A stretch of DNA of 64,000 nt, taken from positions 3,782,001 to 3,846,000 of the forward strand of contig NZ_CP081000.1 in NCBI RefSeq assembly GCF_019645875.1, written 5' to 3'. The notes under the pieces are model-generated. The model searched no databases. It saw only the letters and a program-made list of their open reading frames with translations, and was not told the origin of the DNA. How positions within the stretch are numbered: the first letter of the stretch is position 1; each line of letters opens with the position of its first letter. The stretch comes from Mycolicibacterium senegalense (GTDB lineage: Bacteria; Actinomycetota; Actinomycetes; Mycobacteriales; Mycobacteriaceae). The position numbers and the translations under genes are program-made. Below, one piece after another: positions 8,026 to 16,933 of the stretch.

Positions 8026-8120
8026 TCACACCCCCGCATACTCTGACACCTGCCGGCCATCATAAGAGCAAGCAGCCACCTGCTGCCCCGGCAGTTGCCG
8101 AAATGTTCGCACGAGCAGAC

Positions 8121-8159
8121 GCGGACGCCCCCGGTTCATCGGTCTGCGGGGGCGTCCGC
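8121..8159 (-). terminator. Strong hairpin terminator after the amine oxidase gene
   Basis: A perfect 12-base-pair GC stem (GCGGACGCCCCC at 8121-8132 with its complement at 8148-8159) closes a 15-base loop, 20 bases beyond the amine oxidase stop. There is no U-tract, as is common for mycobacterial terminators. It separates the oxidase/permease unit from the DUF350 cassette that starts at 8025. Confidence 0.7.
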
Positions 8160-8179
8160 GCCAGTCAGGGGCCCGCGAC

Positions 8180-10156
8180 TCAGTGGTGGTGGCATGCCGC
8201 CGGCGGCGACGGTGGAACATCGAGCGCCGGGTTGCCGTCGAAGAAACCCACCGGCTTGAGTTTGAAGCCGGTGTAGTGGCACGGCATCACCGGCCAGTCC
8301 TCCGGGCAGACCACATGGTGGGCACCCACGGTGTACCAGAGCACCACGTCGGTGTCCGTCAGCGGCGCGTCATCGGCGACGTACTGCGGCAGCCCCTGGG
8401 CCTCGGCGCACTGATACATGTAGTCCCCCGCGGCGAACAGCTCCCTGGGGTCGTAGCGGGTGACCCACAGGTTGTGCTGGACGAACCGGGCCCGGTCATA
8501 GATCACCGACCCTGGCTGCACCATCACCGGCACGATGTCCTTGGGCATCAGCTTGTAGCCCACCGGTGCGCCGAACTCGTTGAGCTTGGACGGGTTGACC
8601 ACCTTCCAGTACCGGCCCGTCGAGTACTCCCAGTCCCGGGCTCCCTCGGACTCCGAGGCCACCAGAGTGTCCCGGGTTATCCAGGCATTGTGGTGCGGAT
8701 TCAGTTCCGGGTCCGGCTCAGGGATCGAATCCACCTCGTACACACTGTTTCCCGGCCCGTCAATGCTCATGTCCATCCGGAAGTTGAAGAAGTGCTGATG
8801 GTTGGGGCCGTACATTCCGGGCGCCACCATCTTGCCCCAGCGCGGGGTCCCGCCGTCGGGAACCGCACCGGTGGTCAGTACCCCGGTGAGTTTGACCTCC
8901 ATCTCGATGGAGGCATCGTTGTAGAAGTACCAGAAGAAGCCGTACTCGTAATTGCCGACGGTACAGATCATCGAGATCACCAACCGCCGGGACCGCCTGA
9001 CCTCCACCTCTCCGGTGCGGAAATCAGTGTGCTTCCAGGAGATCCCGTAGTCCTCCTCGTGCATGCAGATGGCGTTGGGGATGGTGACGGCGTTACCGCT
9101 GGAGTCGTTGACCGTTCCGTCGAAGTAGAAGATCTCACCGAGACAGTCACAGCCAAGGGTCAACGGATTGGCCGAGAAGCCCATCCCCACCTCACCCATG
9201 TCGAAGACGTTCTTGTTCCAGTGGGTTGGGGACGAATCACCGTATGGCACCACCATTTCCGACAAGGCGGCGCGGTACATGATGGGCCGGACCTCGCCAC
9301 GGTCGGTGTAGGTAACCTCATGCAGCACCAGGCCCTCGCGGGGGTTGAACCCCACCCGCAACGACCATTTCTGCCAGGTGACATTCCATCCGTCGACGGT
9401 GAAGCTGGGCCCGTGCGGCTGGGTGATGTCGATCGTCTTGACATCGTCACGAAACTGCGTGAACGCGGGCCGGTTGTCGGGCGTGAACATGAACTGCGCG
9501 GAGTAGTTGCCGCCCTTGGACGGTAACGGGACCGCGCCGTGGTCCTCGATGTCGATGACCTCCATGTTGTCCAGGTCGAACGTCACGATCAGGCCTTCGA
9601 CGGGCCGCGCGTAGCCGTTCTCCGACGGCGCCGCGCGCATGAACGTCAGCGGCCGGCAGATCAGCGGCGAGTTCTCGTAGTGGTCCTGCGCTCCGTAGTA
9701 GCCGGCCGGCCACGGGTCGATCATGGCCAGGCTGAAGTCCGTGACACCCCGTCTGCGCATGGCTTCCTGCCATCGCGGGTCGTCCCGCACCTTCTCCTCC
9801 ACCCCCGTCATGTGCTCGACCAGGTAGGAGGGAAAGCGACCGGGAATCGGGGTCCACGAATCTATGATCCTCGCGTCGAGATCGACGACGGCTTCATAGA
9901 TCATCTTGGCGGCGCCGTCGTACATCGTCGCGAACGCCCGGCGCGGCACCTCGGCCTCCCCTGCGAACGACAGCGCGGCAGTCTTGGCGGGTTCAGCCAG
10001 CTGGATCATCACGAACTTCAATGTCGCTGTGGCGTAGTCCGATCCGGTGATGACGGCTGCCGCCGCCTCGATCTCGGCGCCGGTCAGCGGATCGAGCGGA
10101 TAGCGGGTCGCGCCTTCGGCTGATTCGGCCGGCACCAGGGTGCTGTCCATGGTCAT
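8180..10156 (-). CDS. Copper-containing primary amine oxidase
   Basis: Oxidises primary amines to aldehydes, releasing ammonia and hydrogen peroxide, with copper and topaquinone. It is 658 residues from ATG 10156, which has AAGGAGG nine bases upstream. The topaquinone precursor is Tyr403 in T-V-G-N-Y-E-Y. The Asp of NVFDMGE is the probable catalytic base. Copper ligands are the two His of NHQHFFNF and one in GAHHVVCPEDWPVMP. The end carries AACHHH after the family's usual LDVPP. The amino acid/amine permease gene ends 4 bases upstream, so uptake and oxidation are co-expressed. Substrate may be an aromatic or biogenic amine. Confidence 0.95.
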   Translation of the reverse strand: MTMDSTLVPAESAEGATRYPLDPLTGAEIEAAAAVITGSDYATATLKFVMIQLAEPAKTAALSFAGEAEVPRRAFATMYDGAAKMIYEAVVDLDARIIDSWTPIPGRFPSYLVEHMTGVEEKVRDDPRWQEAMRRRGVTDFSLAMIDPWPAGYYGAQDHYENSPLICRPLTFMRAAPSENGYARPVEGLIVTFDLDNMEVIDIEDHGAVPLPSKGGNYSAQFMFTPDNRPAFTQFRDDVKTIDITQPHGPSFTVDGWNVTWQKWSLRVGFNPREGLVLHEVTYTDRGEVRPIMYRAALSEMVVPYGDSSPTHWNKNVFDMGEVGMGFSANPLTLGCDCLGEIFYFDGTVNDSSGNAVTIPNAICMHEEDYGISWKHTDFRTGEVEVRRSRRLVISMICTVGNYEYGFFWYFYNDASIEMEVKLTGVLTTGAVPDGGTPRWGKMVAPGMYGPNHQHFFNFRMDMSIDGPGNSVYEVDSIPEPDPELNPHHNAWITRDTLVASESEGARDWEYSTGRYWKVVNPSKLNEFGAPVGYKLMPKDIVPVMVQPGSVIYDRARFVQHNLWVTRYDPRELFAAGDYMYQCAEAQGLPQYVADDAPLTDTDVVLWYTVGAHHVVCPEDWPVMPCHYTGFKLKPVGFFDGNPALDVPPSPPAACHHH

Positions 10157-10160
10157 CGAG

Positions 10161-11711
10161 CTAAACCTCCTTCGTTGCAGTCGAGCCATCGGTCAGGTCG
10201 AACACGGCGAGATGGGCCAGGGCGTCCTCCTGCGAGACCTTGTGCGCCGAGCGCCGGCCGAAGATGTAGACCACCAGGCCGAGGGCGAACATGCCGACGC
10301 TGATGCTGCCGACCCACTTCATCCACTCGGCGTCCCCGACCCCGGCGCTGGCGAGCCAAGATTTCGCGAACGAGTAGTAGACGCCGCCGATGGTGCCGAG
10401 GGTTCCGACGATGACGGTGATCCAGACGCCGACCATGCCCCCCGGGATCCGCCAGAACGTTTCGTTCTCATAGCGATCGGCGTACTTCTTACGGGCGATG
10501 ACAACCGGGATGAGGAAGAAGAAGCCCGAAAGCAGCCACACGGTCGACAGGCCACCCTGGAGGAAGATCGTCGTGTTGACCAGACTGCTCTGCGAGTACA
10601 GGCCGGCGATGAGCAGCGACGAGATGACCCCCTGGATCAGAATGGCGGACACCGGATTACGAGTGCGCGGGTTGAGATGGGTGAAAATTCGCGGCAGGTG
10701 CCGCTCCAGGCCGGAGACGAAGATCAATCGTGAGTAGGCCACCTGATACGTCATCAACGCGACGACGATGATCACGGCGAGCACGACTGCGCAGATCTCC
10801 ATCAACCCGGGGAATCCGGCGACATCCAGCATCCCGATGACACCCGTCACCGCGTCGATCTCCGCAGTGGGCAACGCCATCATCGTGCCCAGTGTCGTCA
10901 TCAGGTAGATGGCGACCAGTGCCGTCGAACCCCAGAGGATCATGCGCGGGCCACTCTTGCGGACCGACAGGAACTCAGCGCCCATGTTGTACGGCGTCTC
11001 CACACCGAGCAGATAGAGCAGCACCGTGCCGTACAGGAAACCCGATACGGCGAAGTTGGGAATCGTCGCCTCGGACCAACTGAACGGCGTCGCCGAACCG
11101 TTCTTCACCGCGAAGAGCACACCCGAGATGAAGATCGTCAGCGCGAGCATGCCGAACACGACGAAGACGACGTTCATTATCCGCTGATTGGCGGCGAGCT
11201 TGGCCAGTGCCAAGCCGACCACCGTCCACAGGATCACCAATTGCAGGATGACGCTCGTCATCACGCCGAGCTGGGAGTGGAAGGCCAACAACAGGAATGA
11301 GAGGACCACTGCGGGCGACGACGCGGCGTTGAGGATCACCGGCACCCACGACAGGTAACCGCCGATGAAGCCCCAGGTCTCCCCCATCGTGCGGGTGGCC
11401 CAGATGTAGACACCGCCCTGCCCGGGCCACAAATTGCCGAGTTCCACCACGGCCATGCCGGCAGGGACCAGGAAAGTCAGGATGCCCAGCACCCACATGG
11501 GGATCGCGGTCCATCCGCCTGTCGCCATCACCGAGGAACCGGTGATCCAGCAGATGATGAAGACATAGGCGGCAGTCAGGCCGAAGGTGCTCATCACCTT
11601 GGGCAGAATCTGTTCGGGGACCAGTTCGGTCGTCATCAGCTTGTCACGCTGTGACGGCGCCGCGGCCTCGGTCGGATTGCTCCTCGCGTCCGCGGCCAAT
11701 TCTTGAGTCAT
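10161..11711 (-). CDS. APC-superfamily amino acid/amine permease
   Basis: A 516-residue transporter with about twelve membrane helices, typical of the APC superfamily. The first helix carries GSSVMATGGWTAIPMW, the next a GQGGVYIWATRTMG segment, both in the substrate-site region of these carriers. The start ATG 11711 follows GAGAGGA; the open frame continues upstream, but with residues not typical of the family. It lies directly before the copper amine oxidase gene, so it probably imports the amine that enzyme oxidises. Substrate specificity cannot be read from sequence. The aldehyde dehydrogenase expected for the next step is not adjacent. Confidence 0.9.
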   Translation of the reverse strand: MTQELAADARSNPTEAAAPSQRDKLMTTELVPEQILPKVMSTFGLTAAYVFIICWITGSSVMATGGWTAIPMWVLGILTFLVPAGMAVVELGNLWPGQGGVYIWATRTMGETWGFIGGYLSWVPVILNAASSPAVVLSFLLLAFHSQLGVMTSVILQLVILWTVVGLALAKLAANQRIMNVVFVVFGMLALTIFISGVLFAVKNGSATPFSWSEATIPNFAVSGFLYGTVLLYLLGVETPYNMGAEFLSVRKSGPRMILWGSTALVAIYLMTTLGTMMALPTAEIDAVTGVIGMLDVAGFPGLMEICAVVLAVIIVVALMTYQVAYSRLIFVSGLERHLPRIFTHLNPRTRNPVSAILIQGVISSLLIAGLYSQSSLVNTTIFLQGGLSTVWLLSGFFFLIPVVIARKKYADRYENETFWRIPGGMVGVWITVIVGTLGTIGGVYYSFAKSWLASAGVGDAEWMKWVGSISVGMFALGLVVYIFGRRSAHKVSQEDALAHLAVFDLTDGSTATKEV

Positions 11712-11736
11712 TGATTCCTCTCCCAATACGGTTGAG

Positions 11737-12459
11737 TCAGTTGACGATTTGTCCGTCTCGCATCCGGACGACACGGCTCGCTTCGTCGGCAACCGTGGGA
11801 TCGTGGGTGCTTGCGACGACCGTGACGCCCAATGTCGAGCACAGGTCGCGCAGCATGCGCACCACCGTCTCCCCCGTGCGGTGGTCGAGGTTGGCCGTCG
11901 GCTCGTCGGCCAGTACCAGGGTCGGGCTGCTGATCAGCGACCGCGCGATAGCGGTGCGCTGTTGTTCGCCGCCCGACATCTTGGTGGGCTGGTGATGGAC
12001 CCGATGCCCCAGGCCCACCAGCTCCAACAGTTCGGTTGCGCGCTTGCGCAACGACTTCCGGTCGTAAGGTTCGAACATCAAAGGCAGTTCGACGTTCTCG
12101 ACCGCGGACAGGAACGGGATCAAGTTGTAACTCTGGAATATGAAGCCGATGGTGTCGTGGCGCAGCGCGGCGAACTGGCTTTCGGTCAGCTGCCCGGTGT
12201 CCTGCCCGTTCAGCGTGACCGAGCCTTTCGTCGGGCGGTCGAGGCCGCCGATGATGTTGAGCAGCGTCGACTTTCCGCTGCCGCTCGGTCCCATCAGGCA
12301 GACGAACTCCCCCGGCATCACCTGGAGTTCAGCGGCGACGAGGGCCTTGACCACCTCGTCGCCGAGCTTGTGCAGTTTCCACACGTTGCTGACCTCGATG
12401 ACGGGCTTGCTGAGCGGCTGGGCGTCATCGACGGTTACGGCGTCATCGAGTGCGGTCAT
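11737..12459 (-). CDS. ABC transporter ATP-binding protein (LolD/MacB type)
   Basis: A 240-residue ATPase with Walker A GPSGSGKST at residues 57-65, a Q-loop in FIFQSYNLIPFL, signature MSGGEQQR near 159, Walker B LVLADEPTANLD near 179 and a switch His in STHDPT. The subfamily pairs with FtsX-like permeases and works in lipoprotein or peptide extrusion or mechanotransmission rather than solute import. Two permease genes lie immediately upstream, 7 bases away, giving a complete three-gene transporter. The cargo is unknown. Confidence 0.93.
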   Translation of the reverse strand: MTALDDAVTVDDAQPLSKPVIEVSNVWKLHKLGDEVVKALVAAELQVMPGEFVCLMGPSGSGKSTLLNIIGGLDRPTKGSVTLNGQDTGQLTESQFAALRHDTIGFIFQSYNLIPFLSAVENVELPLMFEPYDRKSLRKRATELLELVGLGHRVHHQPTKMSGGEQQRTAIARSLISSPTLVLADEPTANLDHRTGETVVRMLRDLCSTLGVTVVASTHDPTVADEASRVVRMRDGQIVN

Positions 12460-12466
12460 GATCGGG

Positions 12467-13033
12467 TTAACCTCCCGTGGTCAGGGATCGGATGGGCGGA
12501 CGTGAGGCGGCGTTGAAGGTGGGCACGAAACTCGTTGCGACTGCGGCAGCGACGCTGACCCCGACCGCGATTGCCGCGCCTATCGCCAACCCGGAGTAGG
12601 ACACACCGGTGGGTGCCAGGCCCGCCAGGGCGACCACGCTGCCGGTGATACCTGCGCAGACCGCACCGAGCAGCGAGCCCAGGACCGCAGCCACCACCGG
12701 TTCGACGAGGAGTGCGGCGATCACGGGGGCGCGGGGAACCCCGTTGGCTCCGAGCACCCCGAGTTCCCGGGTACGGTGCGCCACGGTTCGGGTGGTGGCC
12801 ACCGCGACCTCGACCACCCCGACGAGCAGCACGGTGACCGCGATGAGGATCACCGCCCGGTTGATCTCCTCGGCGTGCCCCAATGCCGCTGACTGCGCGC
12901 GGATCCCCGACGACATGCCGAACACCAGCACCACCAGGAAGGCCCCGGTGGCCGTGGTCACCACGGGCAGTACCATCTCGCGGATCCGCCGCCGGGCGGA
13001 CAGCCAACCGTAGGCCAGGCCCTTGCTGTTCAT
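12467..13033 (-). CDS. FtsX-like ABC permease, half-size
   Basis: 188 residues from ATG 13033, which overlaps the upstream permease stop as ATGA. It has four hydrophobic helices and an FtsX-type TRELGVLGANGVPRAPV loop, but only one short extracytoplasmic stretch, so it is essentially a bare FtsX membrane unit without the large periplasmic domain of MacB. Together with the 397-residue partner and the ATPase it would form an asymmetric heterodimeric transporter. A much longer open frame in the same phase (to 13609) is arginine-rich shadow sequence and was not used. Confidence 0.82.
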   Translation of the reverse strand: MNSKGLAYGWLSARRRIREMVLPVVTTATGAFLVVLVFGMSSGIRAQSAALGHAEEINRAVILIAVTVLLVGVVEVAVATTRTVAHRTRELGVLGANGVPRAPVIAALLVEPVVAAVLGSLLGAVCAGITGSVVALAGLAPTGVSYSGLAIGAAIAVGVSVAAAVATSFVPTFNAASRPPIRSLTTGG

Positions 13034-14223
13034 CTTGCCCCCAGGAGGTCGACCGAACGTTGCTGCAGGAGCCGGTGCACAGGCACCAGGGCGCCGACGA
13101 TGGCCATCGCCGGCAGGAAGGCAGCCACCATTCCGGCCGCCTGGGCCCATGAGGTCAGTGTCGCGATCTCCGGAACCACCAGTGCCACAGCGATACCCGC
13201 GCCGGTTACGCCGACCGCGTAGGCCACCAGAAAAACGATCGCCGATTCGACCAGGAAGAAGTACAGCACCTCGTCGGCCAGTCCGATGCTGCTCATGATG
13301 CCGAATTCGCGTTTGCGTTCGGCGACTGCGGCCAGAAAGGACGAGACCGCGATGACGAATCCCAGAGCCAGCCCGATGGTGGAGATCAGGCCCAGGGTCG
13401 AGCCGGTGACCTGCCCCGAGAACAGCGCCGAGAACTTCTGCTCGAAGCTCAGCGGACCCGATCCACCGACCGTGTCGTAGATCAGGCCCTGACCGCCGGG
13501 CTCCGGCTGCACCGACGGATCCGCAGTGAACGGCAACTCGACTGTGGCACCGAAGGTCTGGGCCAGGTCGCGGCGATGTTCGTCGCCCGGTGGCGCCGCG
13601 ACCGTCCACCAGCCGTTGTCGCCGACGAGGAGCCGTGCCAACGCGGGCGCCACGGTCAGCGACTCCCCCGTCCCCGAAACCTTCGCGGTGAGCGGCAGAG
13701 CCCCCACGTCGATCACCTCACCGGACCCGACGTCCAACCGGCCGGCCAGGCCGGAGCCCAAAACCGCCTGGCCGGAAGGCACTTCGTCACTGCCGCGTAG
13801 CGATACCGCAGTACCGTCGATCACCGTCACACCGGAGATCGTCATCCGGCCCTGCCAGCCCGCGGGGATGTCGAGCGCCGGCGGTGGCCCGTCGGCAACC
13901 AGCGCCCGGGCCTCGTCGTCGTAGTGCACACCGGCGGCCGGCACCACCCACAACTGGGCACCGCCCAGCACATCGACGACCGAGTCGGCGCCGGTGATCG
14001 CAAAACTCGCCGAGATGGTGCGCACCACGGTGACGCAGGCGATGGCCAACGCGATCCCGAGCACCGACAACACGAACCGTTCGGGCCGGCGACGAATGTT
14101 GGCCAGTGCGAATCGAATCAAGCACCCGAAGGTGCCTCCGGTCCGCGCCGCGGTAGTCGCGATCTGAGGCGATCGGCGGGCTGTGGAGGCTTGAGACGAC
14201 GGTATCGAAGCTACGGTGTCCAC
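13030..14223 (-). CDS. FtsX-like ABC permease
   Basis: 397 residues from a GTG at 14223; other in-frame starts are possible because the first ~40 residues are polar and the family begins near CLIRFALANIRRRPERF. One helix follows that segment. Then comes a roughly 200-residue extracytoplasmic domain (MacB-like), then three C-terminal helices containing the FtsX loop KREFGIMSSIGLADEVL. It overlaps the next permease by four bases. First gene of the permease-permease-ATPase operon; two palindromes in its leader may regulate it. Confidence 0.85.
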   Translation of the reverse strand: MDTVASIPSSQASTARRSPQIATTAARTGGTFGCLIRFALANIRRRPERFVLSVLGIALAIACVTVVRTISASFAITGADSVVDVLGGAQLWVVPAAGVHYDDEARALVADGPPPALDIPAGWQGRMTISGVTVIDGTAVSLRGSDEVPSGQAVLGSGLAGRLDVGSGEVIDVGALPLTAKVSGTGESLTVAPALARLLVGDNGWWTVAAPPGDEHRRDLAQTFGATVELPFTADPSVQPEPGGQGLIYDTVGGSGPLSFEQKFSALFSGQVTGSTLGLISTIGLALGFVIAVSSFLAAVAERKREFGIMSSIGLADEVLYFFLVESAIVFLVAYAVGVTGAGIAVALVVPEIATLTSWAQAAGMVAAFLPAMAIVGALVPVHRLLQQRSVDLLGAR

Positions 14224-14251
14224 AGTGAGGAATGCTGCGAGCCGCGTGTTT

Positions 14252-14304
14252 CACCGCGAGCAGATCGCGGTGTCACGCGAGTTAACACCCTCCGATTGGT
14301 GTTA
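14252..14304 (-). promoter_or_regulatory. Two inverted repeats in the leader of the ABC transporter operon
   Basis: The stretch between the amidase stop and the permease GTG start contains CACCGCGA-N5-TCGCGGTG (14252-14272), a perfect 8-base-pair stem, and TAACACC-N8-GGTGTTA (14283-14304), a perfect 7-base dyad. The second is AT-rich and spaced like an operator. The first could be a hairpin in the mRNA leader or a terminator for the upstream amidase gene. No regulator is encoded alongside. Confidence 0.4.
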
Positions 14305-14367
14305 CGTCACGATGTCGCCGGCACAACGGATTTCGTCGTCGCTCCTGCCGACGAGTTCAAAATCAGG

Positions 14368-15849
14368 CTATTTCACGCTCTTTCGCGCGCGTTTGCGTGG
14401 TACTGGTGCCGGATCCTGGATGCGTGGCCACGGCCTGGCCTCCTCGAGCTCGTAGGCCAGCTCCAGCAGCACGGCCTCCCGACCGCGGGTCGTCGACAGC
14501 ATCATCCCCGCCGGCAGACCGTTCGCCGTCTGAGCCAGCGGCAGCGAGATCGCCGGGTCTCCGGTGGCGTTCTGCAAGGGGGTGAAGGCCACCCATTTCA
14601 GCAGCCGGTCGATGATCTGGTCGTAATCCGCCGTCGGGTCGAGCTGCCCGATCTCCAGGGTGGGCTCGGCCAGCGTGGGCATGAGCACCGCGTCATAGCT
14701 GTTGGACAGGTGCTCGGTGATCCGCCGCGACCGGGCCAGCCGGGCGATCGCCGCCGGGACCCGATACAGATTGTGCGAGGCGAATCGGTCCAACCCGAGG
14801 GTGAGGTTGTCGAGCTTGTCGCGGTCGAAACTCGGGCCGAAGGACCGCTTGCCGCCGCGCACCAGCGCGTACGCCAAAAACGCCCAGTACAGCAGGAAAT
14901 CGTCCTTGAACCGGGCCTGGACCGGATTACCGATGACGGTGATCCGGTGCCCGAGTTCTTCGAGCAGCGCGGCTGTCTTGTGGGTCAGCTCGGTCATTTC
15001 GACCCCGGCGTCGTGCACGACGGACTGCGTGCACACCGCGATGCGCAGGCGCTGCTTGCCCGGGCGGCTGATGTCACCGATCGGTGGCAACTTGGGATTC
15101 CGGTAGACCCGCTCCATCTCGCGCAGCAGCGCGGCGGTGTCACGCACCGATCGGGTCAGAACGCCGTCGGACACGATCCGCAACGGCATCGTCCGCAAGT
15201 CCTTGTCCTGCGGCAGCCGGCCCCGAGTCGGCTTGAGCCCGACCAGCCCGTTGCACGCGGCGGGGATCCGGATCGAGCCGCCCCCGTCGTTGGCATGGGC
15301 GATGGGAACCGCCCCCGCCGCGACGAACGCCCCGGAGCCTGACGAGGAGGCCCCCGCGGTGTACAGCGGGTTCCACGGGTTGCGCACCGGGCCTAAGCGC
15401 GGATGCTCGCACGACGCGCTGAAGCCGAACTCCGAGAGCCGGGTCTTGCCCAGCGGTACCAGCCCCGTGGCCAGGTAGGCCCGCGCGAAGTCGCCGTTGG
15501 CCGGTTCGGGTCGTGGTTCCCAGGCGTCGGTGCCGCGCATGGTCGGCATGCCCTCGACCGCCGCGTTGTCCTTGACGAACGTCGGGATGCCGTCGAAAAA
15601 CCCGCCGTAGCTGCTGGGTGCGGCGCCCCGGGCGTGAGCCCGGTCGAAGGCTTCGAAAGCCAGGCCGTTGAGGGTGGGGTTGACCGCCTCGACCCGCGCG
15701 ATGGCGGCCTCGATCAGGTCGGCGGCCGATACCCGGCCGGCCCGCAGCTCCTCGACCAGGCCGACGGCATCGTGCTCACCGAGGGCATCGTCTCCGAAGG
15801 CGCTGCACCGGGTGGAGGCTTTTCGCGTGGGGCGTGGACCGCTAGTCAC
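14368..15849 (-). CDS. Amidase (amidase-signature family)
   Basis: Hydrolyses carboxylic amides to acid and ammonia. It has 493 residues with the complete Ser-cisSer-Lys triad: Lys93 in PTFVKDN, the cis-Ser in AGASSSGSG near residue 168, and nucleophile Ser192 in DGGGSIRIPAACNG. Its position between the marR region and tsf corresponds to the M. tuberculosis amiC locus, from memory, so orthology is plausible. It precedes the ABC transporter genes on the same strand with a 144-base gap, probably a separate unit. The natural amide is unknown. Confidence 0.9.
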   Translation of the reverse strand: MTSGPRPTRKASTRCSAFGDDALGEHDAVGLVEELRAGRVSAADLIEAAIARVEAVNPTLNGLAFEAFDRAHARGAAPSSYGGFFDGIPTFVKDNAAVEGMPTMRGTDAWEPRPEPANGDFARAYLATGLVPLGKTRLSEFGFSASCEHPRLGPVRNPWNPLYTAGASSSGSGAFVAAGAVPIAHANDGGGSIRIPAACNGLVGLKPTRGRLPQDKDLRTMPLRIVSDGVLTRSVRDTAALLREMERVYRNPKLPPIGDISRPGKQRLRIAVCTQSVVHDAGVEMTELTHKTAALLEELGHRITVIGNPVQARFKDDFLLYWAFLAYALVRGGKRSFGPSFDRDKLDNLTLGLDRFASHNLYRVPAAIARLARSRRITEHLSNSYDAVLMPTLAEPTLEIGQLDPTADYDQIIDRLLKWVAFTPLQNATGDPAISLPLAQTANGLPAGMMLSTTRGREAVLLELAYELEEARPWPRIQDPAPVPRKRARKSVK

Positions 15850-15869
15850 GCTGCGACGCTAGCAGCCCG

Positions 15870-16724
15870 TCACTGCGTGCGAGCCACGCTCTGCAGCGCG
15901 GCCAGATGCTCGTCCACTGTCCGAAGGCCTGCGCCCATGGTGTTCACCGTGACATGGGTGGCTCCGGCCTTGGCCCATGCCGCGATATCTGTGGCGGCCT
16001 GGTCCGGATCACCGGTCCAGTGCACGCGCCCTTCCATGCCGATGGTCGCCGGATCGCGATCGGCGGAGACCGCGGCCCGCTCGACCCGGGCCCGGGCGTC
16101 CTCGAGCTCGGCGCCGGGGCCGACCATGGGGAACCAACCGTCGCCCAGCCGCCCGGCCCGCTCCAGCGCCCGGGCAGACGCCCCTCCGAACCACACCGGG
16201 ATGGGTCGCTGCACGGGCAACGGCGCCAGGCCGGCGCCGGTCACCCGGTGGTAACGCCCCTCGAACGTGACCGACGATTCGGTCCACAGCCGACGCATCA
16301 GCTCGACCTGCTCCTCGGACCGCTTGCCACGGTTTCCGAAGTCCTCGCCGAGCGCCTCGTACTCGACCGCATTCCAGCCCAGGCCGACGCCCAGGCGCAG
16401 CCGCCCACCGGTGAGCAGGTCGACCTCGGCCGCCTGCTTGGCCACCAGTACGGCTTGGCGCTGCGGCAGGATGATCACCCCCGTCACCAACTCCAGCGAG
16501 GTGACGGCGGCCAGGTAACCGAACATCACCATGGGCTCATGGAATGTGGTGTACAGGTCATAGGGCCCCGACCAGTCCCGGTGGACAGCCGGATCAGCAC
16601 CGACGACGTGGTCGTAGGCCAGGATGTGGGTGAAGCCCAGCTCCTCGACACGCTGGCCGTAAGCGCGCACGGCTCCCGGATCTCCGCCGAGTTCCGTCTG
16701 CGGAAACACCACCCCTATGCGCAT
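15870..16724 (-). CDS. LLM-class F420-dependent oxidoreductase
   Basis: A luciferase-like monooxygenase-fold enzyme, 284 residues from ATG 16724, chosen because GGAGGTGAG lies just upstream. It begins MRIGVVFPQTELGGDPG and has HILAYDHVVGADP, RLRLGVGLGWNAVEYEALG and PVWFGGASARALERAG, characteristic of the mycobacterial subfamily that uses coenzyme F420. It ends just upstream of the amidase gene. Mycobacteria carry many paralogues with mostly unknown substrates, and nothing nearby identifies this one's. Confidence 0.88.
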   Translation of the reverse strand: MRIGVVFPQTELGGDPGAVRAYGQRVEELGFTHILAYDHVVGADPAVHRDWSGPYDLYTTFHEPMVMFGYLAAVTSLELVTGVIILPQRQAVLVAKQAAEVDLLTGGRLRLGVGLGWNAVEYEALGEDFGNRGKRSEEQVELMRRLWTESSVTFEGRYHRVTGAGLAPLPVQRPIPVWFGGASARALERAGRLGDGWFPMVGPGAELEDARARVERAAVSADRDPATIGMEGRVHWTGDPDQAATDIAAWAKAGATHVTVNTMGAGLRTVDEHLAALQSVARTQ

Positions 16725-16824
16725 CTCACCTCCAACACCATTCGTACCTGCCACACTCCCACATCGGCAAAGCCGATCGCCCCGGCGTGCGCAACTACCC
16801 GGCACCGACCGGGTCACGAATGAA

Positions 16825-16871
16825 CAAAACCCCGCGCTTTCCGGGATCGCCGGAATGAGCGCGGGGTTTTG
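16825..16871 (-). terminator. Long hairpin terminator of the rpsB-tsf operon
   Basis: A perfect 14-base-pair outer stem (CAAAACCCCGCGCT, 16825-16838, with its complement at 16858-16871) encloses a second perfect stem TTCCGG-N5-CCGGAA (16839-16855), separated by a two-base bulge. On the minus strand the descending arm ends in GGGGTTTTGTTC, giving a short U-run. It lies 63 bases beyond the tsf stop. The mirrored A-run means it could also act on the plus strand, but no plus-strand gene ends here. Confidence 0.9.
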
Positions 16872-16933
16872 CGGCGGGCGGCGACGGCCGAGCCGTCAAT
16901 CGGGTGTGATGTGCCGCCCGAGCTTCTGGTGGG

